Shown: positions 7,952 to 16,054, counted from the first letter of the stretch. The stretch is 64,000 bases of DNA from UBA6197 sp047638075 (GCF_047638075.1 NZ_JBLJBV010000041.1:22209-86208), one strand, 5' to 3'. Numbers and translations are program-made. The notes: generated by a model from the sequence alone, not told the origin.

Positions 7952-9544
7952 TTACTTTTCGACCATATCGTAATAAACCTGATCGGCGTTCAGACCCTGT
8001 TTGTAGCCTTTGATGTTATCGCCCAGCACCACCTGATCGTTCCCTTGAAACATGAACACATAGGGTGAACTGTCCTGCACCTTCTTTTGCAGGTCCGCAT
8101 ATAGCGCGGCGCGCTTGGCGGGGTCTTGCTCTTTCACGGCGGCAAGTGTTTCATCAGAAAGCTCGGGGATCAGCCAACCCGCCTGTTTGGCCACGGTGCT
8201 TGCAGTGTTGTCCTTGTTGAGGGCAAAGGCGCTCGCGTTCGAGTGCGGGTCGAAATAATCAGGGATCCAGTAGCGCAGCGTGATTTGATAATCACCGCTG
8301 CGCCCCTTGGCATAGATGTCCGAGGCCACACCGGGCTGAATATCAAGATCAATCCCCGCCTCGGCAAAGGTTGATTGCAACGATTGCGCGATTGCCATGA
8401 AGGGTTGATCCTTGAACACCGGAAACTCTATCTTGAACGGCGTCTCGATGCCCGCATCGGCCAGAATCTTGCGCGCCTTTTCAACATCCAGCGTGTAGGG
8501 GTTTTCGGTCACTGCCCCCGGAAAGCCTACCGGTAGAAATGCCTGATGAACCACCGACTGGCCGCGCAACAGGTTGTTGGCGATCCCGTCATAATCAATC
8601 AGATAGCGCGCCGCCAACCAAAAGGCGGGGTTGCCAAGCGTCGCATTGGCCTGCGAATTGATCAGCAGATAATCGGTTCGCGCCGACGGGATCGACAAAA
8701 CCGTGACCCCCTCTACCTTTTTAAGCGCCTCGATCTGGTCCGCTGATAGCCCCCGCGCGATGTCGGCGTCATGCTGTTCAACCAACAGCCGCCGCGCCCC
8801 GGCATCGGGGACGTTTTGCAAGATCACCGTTTCCAGCTTTGGCGCCCCGGCCGGTGACGCCGGATTGGCATTCAGCACCAGGGCCTCATGCGGGATGTAA
8901 GAGGCGATGGTATAGGGGCCGCTGCCTGCGGAATGCGTGCGCAGCCAATCGTTGCCAAAATCATCATCCTTGGCATGTTCCAAGACCGTTTGCGCATCTA
9001 TGATGGACGAAATCGGCGCGGTCAGGATTGACAGCGCAAAAGACGGCCCGACATCGGCGCTCCAGCTTAGTTTCACATGGCTGTCATCAAGTTTCTCAAT
9101 CGCCTGATCGACGCTTTGCGCCGTCCAGCCCAGTTCGTTCAGAATGAACGCAGGTGATTTGTTAAGCTTGACGGCGCGCGCAAGCGAAAAGATCACATCC
9201 TCGGGGCGCACCGGGTTCCCCGAGGCAAAGGTGGCCCCCGGCCTGAGCGCCAACGTCAGGCTGTGCCCGTCCTCACCGATTTCCCAGCTTTCCGCCAGCG
9301 CCGGATTGATTTTCGTTCCATCGTCGCGGTCGGGTTCCACCAAACGCTGATAAAGGCTGTTGAACGATTGGACGGTTGTCAGCTCAAACCCTTCGGCCGG
9401 GTCAAAACTGACGGCATCATCAATGGATTGCGCCACGATCAGCGCATCGGGCGGCGTTTCGGCCATCGCAACCGGCGCAACAATCGCCATTGACAGGCCC
9501 AGAACACTGCCAAGCAACCGGGTTTTGGTGAGAGTCATCAGCAT
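7952..9544 (-). CDS. Dipeptide/oligopeptide-type ABC substrate-binding protein, first gene of importer operon
   Basis: A 530-residue SBP_bac_5 family protein. The Sec signal peptide ends AMA-ETPPDA about 28 residues in. The start at 9544 (MLMTLTK) is chosen because an AGGAG ribosome site lies 6-7 bases upstream; an ATG three codons earlier in the polypeptide would be less well placed. Family features include LTLALRPGATFASGNPVRPEDVIFSL and a C-terminal PDYFDPHSNASAF segment. It leads the operon SBP-DppB-DppC-DppD-DppF (9544 to 4500). It is distinct in sequence from the other binding protein at the left end of the window, so two ligands may feed one system. Confidence 0.92.
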   Translation of the reverse strand: MLMTLTKTRLLGSVLGLSMAIVAPVAMAETPPDALIVAQSIDDAVSFDPAEGFELTTVQSFNSLYQRLVEPDRDDGTKINPALAESWEIGEDGHSLTLALRPGATFASGNPVRPEDVIFSLARAVKLNKSPAFILNELGWTAQSVDQAIEKLDDSHVKLSWSADVGPSFALSILTAPISSIIDAQTVLEHAKDDDFGNDWLRTHSAGSGPYTIASYIPHEALVLNANPASPAGAPKLETVILQNVPDAGARRLLVEQHDADIARGLSADQIEALKKVEGVTVLSIPSARTDYLLINSQANATLGNPAFWLAARYLIDYDGIANNLLRGQSVVHQAFLPVGFPGAVTENPYTLDVEKARKILADAGIETPFKIEFPVFKDQPFMAIAQSLQSTFAEAGIDLDIQPGVASDIYAKGRSGDYQITLRYWIPDYFDPHSNASAFALNKDNTASTVAKQAGWLIPELSDETLAAVKEQDPAKRAALYADLQKKVQDSSPYVFMFQGNDQVVLGDNIKGYKQGLNADQVYYDMVEK

Positions 9545-9704
9545 TCTGATCTCCTGCAAGAATAAGGGCATCTTCGTCCAACGCCTGATACGCAGAACAA
9601 GGCCTCAGTTCCACACCGTAAATTCAAGAGTCGCAAGGGTCAATTCGCGCCACGGCACAGCCGCGGGCTTTTACGGCCAGAGGCCGGGGGCGTTGCGGTG
9701 GTAC

Positions 9705-10154
9705 TCATGGCGCTGGTCTATGGTCACGCGCCGCGACGATCGCCCCGAATTGCTGCGGCTGGATGATCAGATCGGCAAGCGTGTGGCGATCCATGACCGC
9801 CATAAAGGCGCCCAATGCCTCGGTGACGATCGCGGGCAAACGGCAAAACGGCAGGATCACACACCCGCTTGCGGGCGCGAGGCACTCGACCATCTCAAAA
9901 TCCGGCTCGGTCAGGCGCAACACATCACCCAGACGTATTTCCTCGGGGGGCAGGCCCAGCGTGAACCCACCGCTGCGGCCCCGCTGCGACCGCAAGATCC
10001 CGGCACGGGCCAACACACCGATGATCTTCATCAGGTGCCCGCGCGAAATATCATAGATTTCGCGGGTCTCGTCGATCGTTACCAGCCGGTCACGATGCGC
10101 CGCCGCAAAAACAAGCACCCGCAACGCGTAATCCGACATCACCGTCAGTCTCAT
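9705..10154 (-). CDS. Rrf2 family regulator, NsrR-like
   Basis: A 149-residue Rrf2-type regulator. An N-terminal winged helix (MRLTVMSDYALRVLVFAA, then RGHLMKIIGVLARAGILRSQRGRSGGF) is followed by three cysteines in C-x6-C-x5-C (ECLAPASGCVILPFCRL), the position used to ligate the iron-sulfur cluster in NsrR/IscR/RirA. NsrR usually has one residue less in the first gap, so ligand details could differ. NsrR senses nitric oxide. The start at 10154 is preferred over an upstream GTG because GGGGAAAG precedes it. It diverges from a DUF2249 gene with a 126-bp AT-rich intergenic region, the likely target. Confidence 0.8.
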   Translation of the reverse strand: MRLTVMSDYALRVLVFAAAHRDRLVTIDETREIYDISRGHLMKIIGVLARAGILRSQRGRSGGFTLGLPPEEIRLGDVLRLTEPDFEMVECLAPASGCVILPFCRLPAIVTEALGAFMAVMDRHTLADLIIQPQQFGAIVAARDHRPAP

Positions 10155-10280
10155 ATCTTTCCCCACTCAGATCTGCTGCGCACGCCAATTTGATGGTTTC
10201 TTACATACGATCTTAAAAAGAATATTGATAATGTTTTATTTAGAGCGTAGCGATAGATCATCAAGAAAGAGGTGATACCC

Positions 10281-10541
10281 ATGTCCGACAGCCCCTCCAC
10301 CACCGCCAAGGCCCCGACAGTCGTCGATTTGCGCCCCATGTTCCCCGCCGAACGGCACACGACGGTCTTTGCAGCGCTTGAATCGCTTGAACCCGGTGCT
10401 ACGTTTGTGTTGATGAACGATCACGCGCCGGTGCCGCTGTTGCAGCGGATCGCCCAAAACTGGCCTGATCAATTCGAGTCAGAGTTTCTGGCCGACGGCC
10501 CCGAGGTCTGGCAGGTGGCAATCACCCGCAAGAACGCCTGA
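10281..10541 (+). CDS. DUF2249 domain protein
   Basis: An 86-residue protein matching DUF2249: VVDLRPMFPAERHTTVFAALESL, then GATFVLMNDHAPVPLLQRI and VWQVAITR. These small proteins are often encoded beside denitrification or nitric-oxide stress genes; their biochemical role is unknown. The start at 10281 has an AGAGGTG ribosome site. It is the first gene rightwards from the NsrR-like regulator and is followed 53 bp later by the unknown 141-residue protein, so control by that regulator is likely. Confidence 0.8.
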   Translation: MSDSPSTTAKAPTVVDLRPMFPAERHTTVFAALESLEPGATFVLMNDHAPVPLLQRIAQNWPDQFESEFLADGPEVWQVAITRKNA

Positions 10542-10594
10542 GCGAAAGCCAGAGTCAGGATCTAACACCCCACAAAACCCTTAAGGAGGAAATC

Positions 10595-11020
10595 ATGTTG
10601 AAACTGATGCTTCCCGACGCCAGAGCCAAGGTTGACATGACAGCCGTTGCCCAGGCATTTGGCATCAACGCCAAGGGTCTCGACGACGCGATTCATGCCG
10701 GCACCGTCAGCCGCTGGTACGAAGTGGGCCAAGACGACCAAGACAACAAGCCCCATCAGATTTTCGCCTCTGCGAAATTCCGGCGTCGGGTGGACGTCGA
10801 TGAACATGGGCTCGTGCATTCCGTCGACGCCTACAAAAGCGCATCCGCCAACCCGCCGGAACCTACATCAAGCCACGGCAAAGCCCCGCTGACAAAGCCG
10901 GTGAACGCCAACATTCAGGACGCAGCCGCCGTTGCCCGCCGCGCCCATCTGGAGGAACTGCTTGACGAGGCCCTTGACGAAAGCTTCCCGGCCAGCGATC
11001 CTGTCTCCATCAGCTTTTGA
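10595..11020 (+). CDS. Small protein of unknown function with acidic C-terminal tail (DUF6522-like)
   Basis: A 141-residue protein with a strong AAGGAGGA ribosome site. The N-terminal ~75 residues (KVDMTAVAQAFGINAKGLDDAIHAG, SRWYEVGQDDQ, RRRVDVDEHG) resemble the small DUF6522-type proteins seen near nitrogen-oxide genes. This assignment is from memory and uncertain. A low-complexity linker joins it to a C-terminal motif LDEALDESFPASDPVSI, which also occurs as the end of other short bacterial proteins. It looks like two modules in one chain. It probably belongs to the NsrR-like regulon with the DUF2249 gene. Confidence 0.6.
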   Translation: MLKLMLPDARAKVDMTAVAQAFGINAKGLDDAIHAGTVSRWYEVGQDDQDNKPHQIFASAKFRRRVDVDEHGLVHSVDAYKSASANPPEPTSSHGKAPLTKPVNANIQDAAAVARRAHLEELLDEALDESFPASDPVSISF

Positions 11021-11044
11021 CAGCACCCAAAGGACAGCCCACCG

Positions 11045-11125
11045 ATGACGCCACCCGCCCTGCGGGTGATTGCCGTCAAAAGGGCGAACAGCGCAGCAGG
11101 GCATCGCAATGGTCGAGCACTCTGA
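11045..11125 (+). CDS. Possible 26-residue leader peptide overlapping sdhB start
   Basis: A short frame (MTPPALRVIAVKR...) with an AAAGGAC ribosome site starts 25 bp after the preceding gene. It ends 17 bases inside the sdhB reading frame. The overlap would suit translational coupling of sdhB, whose own ATG at 11109 has only a weak GGG site. It has no recognisable similarity and could be chance. Confidence 0.25.
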   Translation: MTPPALRVIAVKRANSAAGHRNGRAL

Positions 11126-11954
11126 CGACGTAGACGAAATTCCGCGCCTGAAATGGCCACGCCGCTTTCCGGTGCCGCGTGATTTTGGTGTGGGCAAAGG
11201 CTCTCATATAACGGTAGGCAAATCGTGGCCCGCCCCGAAAGGCGCGAGCCGCATTGCCACCTTGCGGATTTATCGGTTCAACCCCGATGATGACAACGGC
11301 CCCCGGATCGACACGTTCCGCGTTGATCTGGATGATTGCGGCCCGATGCTGCTGGATGCGCTGATCTGGATCAAGAACAAGGTGGACCCGACCCTGACCT
11401 TCCGGCGATCTTGCCGCGAGGGGGTCTGCGGGTCCTGTGCGATGACGATTGACGGCACCAACTGGACGGCCTGCACCCGCGCCATGGATGAGCTTTGCGA
11501 ACCGGCCACCATCTATCCGCTGGCCAACCTGCCGGTGATCAAGGATCTGGTCCCCGATCAGGCCCACCTTTTCGCCCAGCACGCCCTGACAGAGCCGTGG
11601 TTGAAAACCGAAACCCCCGCGCCCGAACATGAGCGCCCGCAATCGGTGGCGCAGCGTCAGGCCCTGGATGGATATTACGAATGCATCCTGTGTTTTTGCT
11701 GCACATCCGGCTGCCCCAGCCATTGGTGGAACGGCGATCGCTTTCTTGGCCCTGCCGCCCTTTTGACCGCGTGGCGCTGGCTGGCCGACAGCCGCGATGA
11801 GGGCCGGGGCGAACGTCTGGATGCGCTCGATGACCCCTTTCGCCTTTACCGTTGCCACACGATCCTGAATTGCACCCGCACCTGCCCGCGCGGCCTGAAC
11901 CCCGGCAAGGCCATTGCCGAGATCAAGCGGATGATGCTGGAACGCGGCGGTTGA
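11109..11954 (+). CDS. sdhB: Succinate dehydrogenase iron-sulfur subunit
   Basis: A 281-residue SdhB carrying all cluster motifs: [2Fe-2S] ligands in SCREGVCGSCAM plus a later Cys (TACTRAM), then CILCFCCTSGCP for one downstream cluster and CHTILNCTRTCPRGLNP for the other. The segment DALIWIKNKVDPTLTFRR is typical of alphaproteobacterial SdhB. The N-terminus is longer than usual: about 30 residues (VEHSDDVDEIPRLKWPRR...) precede the common GKSWPAPKGA. The start is 11109; extension to a TTG at 11070 lacks support. SdhB passes electrons from the flavoprotein SdhA to quinone in the membrane anchor. The usual order in these bacteria is sdhCDAB. Here sdhB comes first, sdhC and sdhD follow, and no sdhA is present. 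Confidence 0.92.
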   Translation: MVEHSDDVDEIPRLKWPRRFPVPRDFGVGKGSHITVGKSWPAPKGASRIATLRIYRFNPDDDNGPRIDTFRVDLDDCGPMLLDALIWIKNKVDPTLTFRRSCREGVCGSCAMTIDGTNWTACTRAMDELCEPATIYPLANLPVIKDLVPDQAHLFAQHALTEPWLKTETPAPEHERPQSVAQRQALDGYYECILCFCCTSGCPSHWWNGDRFLGPAALLTAWRWLADSRDEGRGERLDALDDPFRLYRCHTILNCTRTCPRGLNPGKAIAEIKRMMLERGG

Positions 11955-11968
11955 AAAAGGAACAGACC

Positions 11969-12346
11969 ATGCGCCATCCCCGCCCCAAATCGCCCAATAT
12001 GCAGAACTACCGGCCTCAGCTGACCTCGGTCATGTCGTTTGGCCACCGGCTGTCCGGCGTCACCCTGGCCATTTTTGCCTTTGGCCTTGCCGGCTGGCTT
12101 TTGGCGGGGGCGGCCGGCCCGGCGGCGTTTGGGCGCGCGCAGGCGATCATGCTGTCGGGGGTGGGGCGCGTTGTGCTGTTTTTGGTCACGTTGGCGGTCT
12201 TTTATCATCTTTGCAACGGTATCCGGCATCTGGTCTGGGATAGCGTGCACGCGTTTGAGCTGCGTCAGATCTATGCGGGGGGCTGGACCGTGATGATTGC
12301 CAGCCTGTTCCTGACATTGGCCCTATGGCTGTGGGTGCTGCTATGA
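11969..12346 (+). CDS. sdhC: Succinate dehydrogenase cytochrome b556 subunit
   Basis: A 125-residue membrane anchor with three hydrophobic helices. The SdhC signature is complete: MSFGHRLSGVTLA near the N-terminus and YHLCNGIRHLVWD in the second helix region, whose His is the expected haem ligand. It starts at 11969 (MRHPRPKSPNMQNYRPQ), 14 bp after sdhB with an AAAGGAA ribosome site. The SdhC family works with SdhD to bind haem b and quinone. Confidence 0.92.
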   Translation: MRHPRPKSPNMQNYRPQLTSVMSFGHRLSGVTLAIFAFGLAGWLLAGAAGPAAFGRAQAIMLSGVGRVVLFLVTLAVFYHLCNGIRHLVWDSVHAFELRQIYAGGWTVMIASLFLTLALWLWVLL

Positions 12347-12726
12347 GCGGCCCCCACCTTACCGCCTATTCTGTCGCGCATGGACGGGGGGCCGCGGGGC
12401 ATGCGGCGCACCATTGGTGGGCGCAGCGCGTTTCAGCCATCGCACTGGTGCCGTTGGTGCTGTGGCTTCTGGTGGCATTGGCGGGCGGTGCGGCGGCCGA
12501 TTACGCAGCGCTGACTGTCTGGCTTGGCGCGCCGCTGAATGCGGCCCTGATGATCCTGCTGGTGATCGCGGCCTTCCACCACGCCGCCCTTGGGCTAAAA
12601 ACCATTGCCGAGGATTATGTCCATTCACGCGCGCGCTTTGCCGTCATCGCGTTTGTGCAACTTGCTTGCGCGGCGGGCGGTGGGGCGGGTATCGTGGCAA
12701 CCATGGTGATCGCCATCGCCGGTTGA
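12343..12726 (+). CDS. sdhD: Succinate dehydrogenase hydrophobic membrane anchor subunit
   Basis: A 127-residue anchor with three helices. HHWWAQRVSAIALVPLVLWL opens the first helix and AFHHAALGLKTIAEDYVHS marks the second, with the His that should ligate haem. The ATG at 12343 overlaps the sdhC stop (ATGA). The operon ends abruptly here: a transposase remnant starts about 60 bp later where sdhA would otherwise be expected. Confidence 0.9.
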   Translation: MSGPHLTAYSVAHGRGAAGHAAHHWWAQRVSAIALVPLVLWLLVALAGGAAADYAALTVWLGAPLNAALMILLVIAAFHHAALGLKTIAEDYVHSRARFAVIAFVQLACAAGGGAGIVATMVIAIAG

Positions 12727-12783
12727 CCGGGACGGGCAAACCCTTGATTTCGCTGCGCGGATCTTCGGTTCATGCTATCCGGG

Positions 12784-13182
12784 CGTCGTGACCTTGCAGC
12801 GGCTCGCAGATTCTTCAAACAGGCCATCGGCACGAACCGCGTGCCAGACCGGGTTTTGATTGACAAAGGCGGCACCAATCTGGCCGGCATAAAAAGTATG
12901 AACGTGATCTTGAAATTCACCAGCACGGGGCGATTCAGCATGGCTCAACGCGTTAACGGTCGCATCGACCAGGTGCTGCAAAGCTACCACTTCGGATCAG
13001 GCGATAAACCGGGGGCTATGCTGCGGCGCTATGTCTGGCTTTACAACCAGCAGTTTTCGCAATCAGCCTTGGGCTGCAAGTCGCCCTTGCAGCCAATGAA
13101 GGACTGGTACAAACTCTGATCAGAGCTGTTCAAGAAACAGCCATACCACCTTCCGGGATTTGACAGCTGGTTGTTGAATTGA
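12784..13182 (+). pseudogene. Chimeric transposase remnant (IS6-like fused to IS481-like)
   Basis: The first ~40 codons (RRDLAAARRFFKQAIG, then DRVLIDKGGTNLAGI) match the DDE core of IS6-family transposases. From about 12910 the frame continues into MAQRVNGRIDQVLQSYHF...RRYVWLYNQQFSQSALG, the C-terminal part of an IS481-type transposase. A TGA after WYKL at 13117-13119 interrupts it, and the same frame goes on with SELFKKQPYHLPGFD to 13182. Two unrelated IS fragments are therefore joined and also mutated. It separates the sdh genes from the PqqD/kinase operon. Confidence 0.7.
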
Positions 13183-13203
13183 GTAGATAATCTGGAGACT
13201 TTA

Positions 13204-13575
13204 ATGACGAGCTTCCTGATCGCGGGACCTGATATCGTTGACGAGCAGTTTGACGGTGAGATGGTGATCTTGAACCTGCAAACCGGACAATACTTTGGCT
13301 TGAACGAAAGCGGCGCCGCCCTGTGGGTAGCCCTTACATCCGGTCAGAACCCCGAAACCATAGCAGGCCAGCCCGGGGCGGACTTTGCTACCCGTCTTGT
13401 TGATCTTGGTTTAATCAAGACGAGTGACTCCGACCCTGTCCAAGGCGTGGAACTTACGCTTGCAGCCCCCCCCACCATTGAGGTTTACGATGATTTGTCA
13501 GACCTGATCATGGCGGATCCCATCCATGATGTTGACGAGGACAGAGGGTGGCCAAACCGCCCTGAAACGGCTTGA
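13204..13575 (+). CDS. PqqD-like (RRE-type) protein with C-terminal tail
   Basis: A 123-residue protein. Residues 1-73 look like a PqqD/RRE winged-helix domain (EMVILNLQTGQYFGLNESGAALW, ATRLVDLGLI); the domain commonly binds leader peptides of ribosomally made, modified peptides. Residues 74-123 are an extra acidic tail ending with DPIHDVDEDRGWP, unlike ordinary PqqD. The tail could be a tethered substrate, a second docking site or a short fused peptide (inference). A GGAGA ribosome site precedes the ATG. It heads a five-gene operon and is followed after 6 bp by a kinase-like gene. PqqD-like proteins also occur beside HPr-kinase homologues in some lasso-peptide clusters. Confidence 0.72.
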   Translation: MTSFLIAGPDIVDEQFDGEMVILNLQTGQYFGLNESGAALWVALTSGQNPETIAGQPGADFATRLVDLGLIKTSDSDPVQGVELTLAAPPTIEVYDDLSDLIMADPIHDVDEDRGWPNRPETA

Positions 13576-13581
13576 CGCCAC

Positions 13582-14637
13582 ATGTTGGAACGTAGCCCTG
13601 CCTACCGCGAAAGTGCATATGACCGTCGCCTGATCCAGCTGTTGAAATCTGTTCTTGACGGGTTTGACACCCTTTCCAAAACCGCGCGGTTTTCCCGCCG
13701 TTTGGACGTGGCCGGCACGACGTTTGAAGTCTGCTGTAACGATCACGACTATCTGGAGCAGGCAGAACGCGCCCTTGCCACGCGGCCCGGCACTGATGGG
13801 CGCATATGCAAAATTGCGGTTATCAGCGCCGACGACCTCGTGGGCGCCATGCCGGTCTGGACGTTGGACGGATTTCATGAACGTCAGTGGGAAGCCGTTC
13901 TTGCACAGACATCCTACCGCCTGCACTACTTTGAGAATCTGGAGTTCTGGCAGGTCTTTGATGTGGATCGCGGGATCGGTGTCCAGTGGATGAAGGCAAA
14001 AGATGCCCTTCCCGCGTGGGACAGCGGGTCTCCGTTGCGGAATTTTGTGCAGTGGCGGCTGGGAACACAGACCGCGTCACTTCTGCATGGCGGCACCCTG
14101 GCCCTATCTGAAAGCGGGGTTCTTCTGGCGGGCGAGGGAGGGGCGGGGAAATCCTCGACCGTGCTGGCGGGCATATTTGGCGGGCTGCAAAGCGTTGGCG
14201 ATGACTACGTCCTTGTCGACGTTGAAAACCTTGTTGCGCGCCCCGTGTTCGACACACTCAAACAGGATGAAAAAGGCTTGCGGCGCTTGGGGCAATGGCA
14301 ACATCCTTTGATCCCAAAGGCCCCCAACTGGCAGGGAAAGCACCAATTCTACATGCCGGACGTGGTTGACGGCGGCCTGCCTTCTCAAATTGAATTGAAG
14401 GCGATTGTGCTGCCGGAACTGACCTACGCGCAACACACATCACTCATCCCGACAACCGCAAAAGAGGCTTTCCTCGCACTTGCGCCCTCTGGCGTGACAC
14501 AAATTCACTGCGACAGAGCACGGCTTTTCCATGTGGCGGGGCGCATAACCCGCGCCTTGCCGGCCTACCGGTTGCGGCTAGGGACACAGCCGGATGAAAT
14601 CGTGCAGGTGCTGCGCACTTTTTTGGAGGCTTTGTGA
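13582..14637 (+). CDS. HPr-kinase-related protein (HprK/SerK-like)
   Basis: A 351-residue protein. The first ~150 residues are unassigned. The C-terminal part has an HprK-like P-loop fold: SLLHGGTLAL, Walker A GEGGAGKS (residues 184-191) and GDDYVLVD (Asp-Asp 207-208) at the place of the catalytic acidic pair. It lacks the HPr-binding signature of true HprK, and no PTS gene is near. Related kinases in lasso-peptide clusters (for example that of paeninodin) phosphorylate a peptide side chain, so a peptide or small-molecule substrate is plausible here. It sits between a PqqD-like gene and two glycosyltransferase genes and overlaps the next gene region. Confidence 0.75.
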   Translation: MLERSPAYRESAYDRRLIQLLKSVLDGFDTLSKTARFSRRLDVAGTTFEVCCNDHDYLEQAERALATRPGTDGRICKIAVISADDLVGAMPVWTLDGFHERQWEAVLAQTSYRLHYFENLEFWQVFDVDRGIGVQWMKAKDALPAWDSGSPLRNFVQWRLGTQTASLLHGGTLALSESGVLLAGEGGAGKSSTVLAGIFGGLQSVGDDYVLVDVENLVARPVFDTLKQDEKGLRRLGQWQHPLIPKAPNWQGKHQFYMPDVVDGGLPSQIELKAIVLPELTYAQHTSLIPTTAKEAFLALAPSGVTQIHCDRARLFHVAGRITRALPAYRLRLGTQPDEIVQVLRTFLEAL

Positions 14638-15389
14638 TGGTTGTCACCGTAATCATTCCGGTTTTCAACCGGCCCATGGAAATACGCAGCGCTGTGGAAT
14701 CCGTCATGCGTCAGGCCTGCGCATTGCCGCTTGATATATTGATCGTCGATGATGGATCTACGGATGAAACGCCCGAAGTGCTTGCAGCTCTTGCAACCCA
14801 AGACCCGCGCATAAGGAATATCAGGCGCGACAACGGCGGCGTCACATTGGCCCGCAACACTGGGTTGGACGCATTGTTGCCGCAAACGCAATACGTCACT
14901 TTTCTAGATTCTGATGACCTGATGGCACCGGACCGTTTTGTGCGCGATCTGCCCATTCTGATAGAAAATCCGGATCTGGGATTAACCTATGGCGATATGG
15001 TCATCACCTTTGCATTGGATCGCAAAAACCTGACGGTTCCACACGATGCCAAACAGCAACGGCTGACCAGTATTCATTTGGCAAGTTGCCTGTACCGGCG
15101 CAACCTGATCGACCGGATCGGTCGTTTCGACGAGTCCCTGAAAATGGCAGAAGATACCGATTATATCTTTCGAACCTTCGAAATCGGTATTTCGTTTCGC
15201 CAGACAGATACCATTTGCCATTACTACCTGCGTCACCCGGGAAACATGTCGTCAAAACTGCGCGACAACCAGATCTGGTTTGCACGCGCCATTTTGCGTA
15301 GTGTCCAGCGCCGCAGGGACGACCCGACCCGTACATTGGTCAAACCCACATTCAGCATCGAATTGCAAAAGGACTTTTTTGTATCATGA
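14637..15389 (+). CDS. Family 2 glycosyltransferase, first copy
   Basis: A 250-residue GT-A enzyme of family GT2: VTVIIPVFNRPMEIRSAVESV, DDGSTDETPE and the DXD-like YVTFLDSDDLM, followed by a C-terminal part with MAEDTDYIFR that resembles the catalytic-base ED motif. It transfers a sugar from a nucleotide-sugar to an unknown acceptor. No membrane helix is visible, so it is probably cytosolic. A GGAGG ribosome site favours ATG 14637, though GTG 14634 (overlapping the kinase stop) is possible. It is followed by a second GT2 with ATGA overlap. Confidence 0.85.
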   Translation: MVVTVIIPVFNRPMEIRSAVESVMRQACALPLDILIVDDGSTDETPEVLAALATQDPRIRNIRRDNGGVTLARNTGLDALLPQTQYVTFLDSDDLMAPDRFVRDLPILIENPDLGLTYGDMVITFALDRKNLTVPHDAKQQRLTSIHLASCLYRRNLIDRIGRFDESLKMAEDTDYIFRTFEIGISFRQTDTICHYYLRHPGNMSSKLRDNQIWFARAILRSVQRRRDDPTRTLVKPTFSIELQKDFFVS

Positions 15390-16054
15390 GATATGCTGTC
15401 GCCATACCAGCGTTTAACGCCGCACAAACCATTCATGAAACGTTGGCATCGATAGTGAATCAAACCATCGCTCCGGTTGAAATCGTCGTGGTGGATGATG
15501 GATCATCAGACAATACGACAGACATCGTCGAACAGTTTGGCCACGGGGTCCGGTTAATCAGGCAAGCGAATGCAGGGTGCGGCGCGGCCACAACTGCGGC
15601 CATCAACGCCACAAGCGCGCCGATCATGGCAACCGTTGATGCCGATGATCTGTGGGTGCGAGACAAGCTTGAGCGCCAGCTTGCCAGTTTGAACGGCTTT
15701 GGCGCAGACACACTTTCGTTCACAAGAATGCGCCAGTTCCGGCACGAGGATCCGGAACGCGGCAGCGGTCGTGTGCAGGATGGTTGGGGCCGCTCGACCC
15801 TTGTGATGCACCGCTCCTCCTTCGAAAAAGTCGGGCCCATCATAGATCCGCCGGGCAATTGTGGTGACATGGTTGACTGGATCGGCAGGGCACGCCAAAT
15901 CGGGTTGCGCACGCACATGTTGCCACAGGTGCTGGCCCTGCGGCGGATTATTTCCAGCAGCATGACCTTCAACCTCAACAACGATCAACGCCGCGCATAC
16001 CTTGCTGTCGCCCGGGCCTCCATGTTGCGACAGCGGGAAGCAACGAAAAAATGA
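15386..16054 (+). CDS. Family 2 glycosyltransferase, second copy
   Basis: A compact 222-residue GT2 protein: AIPAFNAAQTIHETLASIVNQ, VVDDGSSDNTTDI and ATVDADDLWV (DXD-like). It is shorter than most GT2 enzymes and only distantly similar to the copy before it, so the pair is unlikely to be a recent duplication. The ATG overlaps the stop of the first copy (ATGA at 15386-15389). Acceptor and donor are unknown; position in the operon suggests the same target as the kinase-like protein. Confidence 0.82.
   Translation: MRYAVAIPAFNAAQTIHETLASIVNQTIAPVEIVVVDDGSSDNTTDIVEQFGHGVRLIRQANAGCGAATTAAINATSAPIMATVDADDLWVRDKLERQLASLNGFGADTLSFTRMRQFRHEDPERGSGRVQDGWGRSTLVMHRSSFEKVGPIIDPPGNCGDMVDWIGRARQIGLRTHMLPQVLALRRIISSSMTFNLNNDQRRAYLAVARASMLRQREATKK

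Noticed and set aside
10155..10280. Candidate NsrR palindrome around ATCTTAAAAAGAAT
   Set aside because: Only a few positions of the arms match, so I do not report it as a site although the AT-rich region is a likely promoter.
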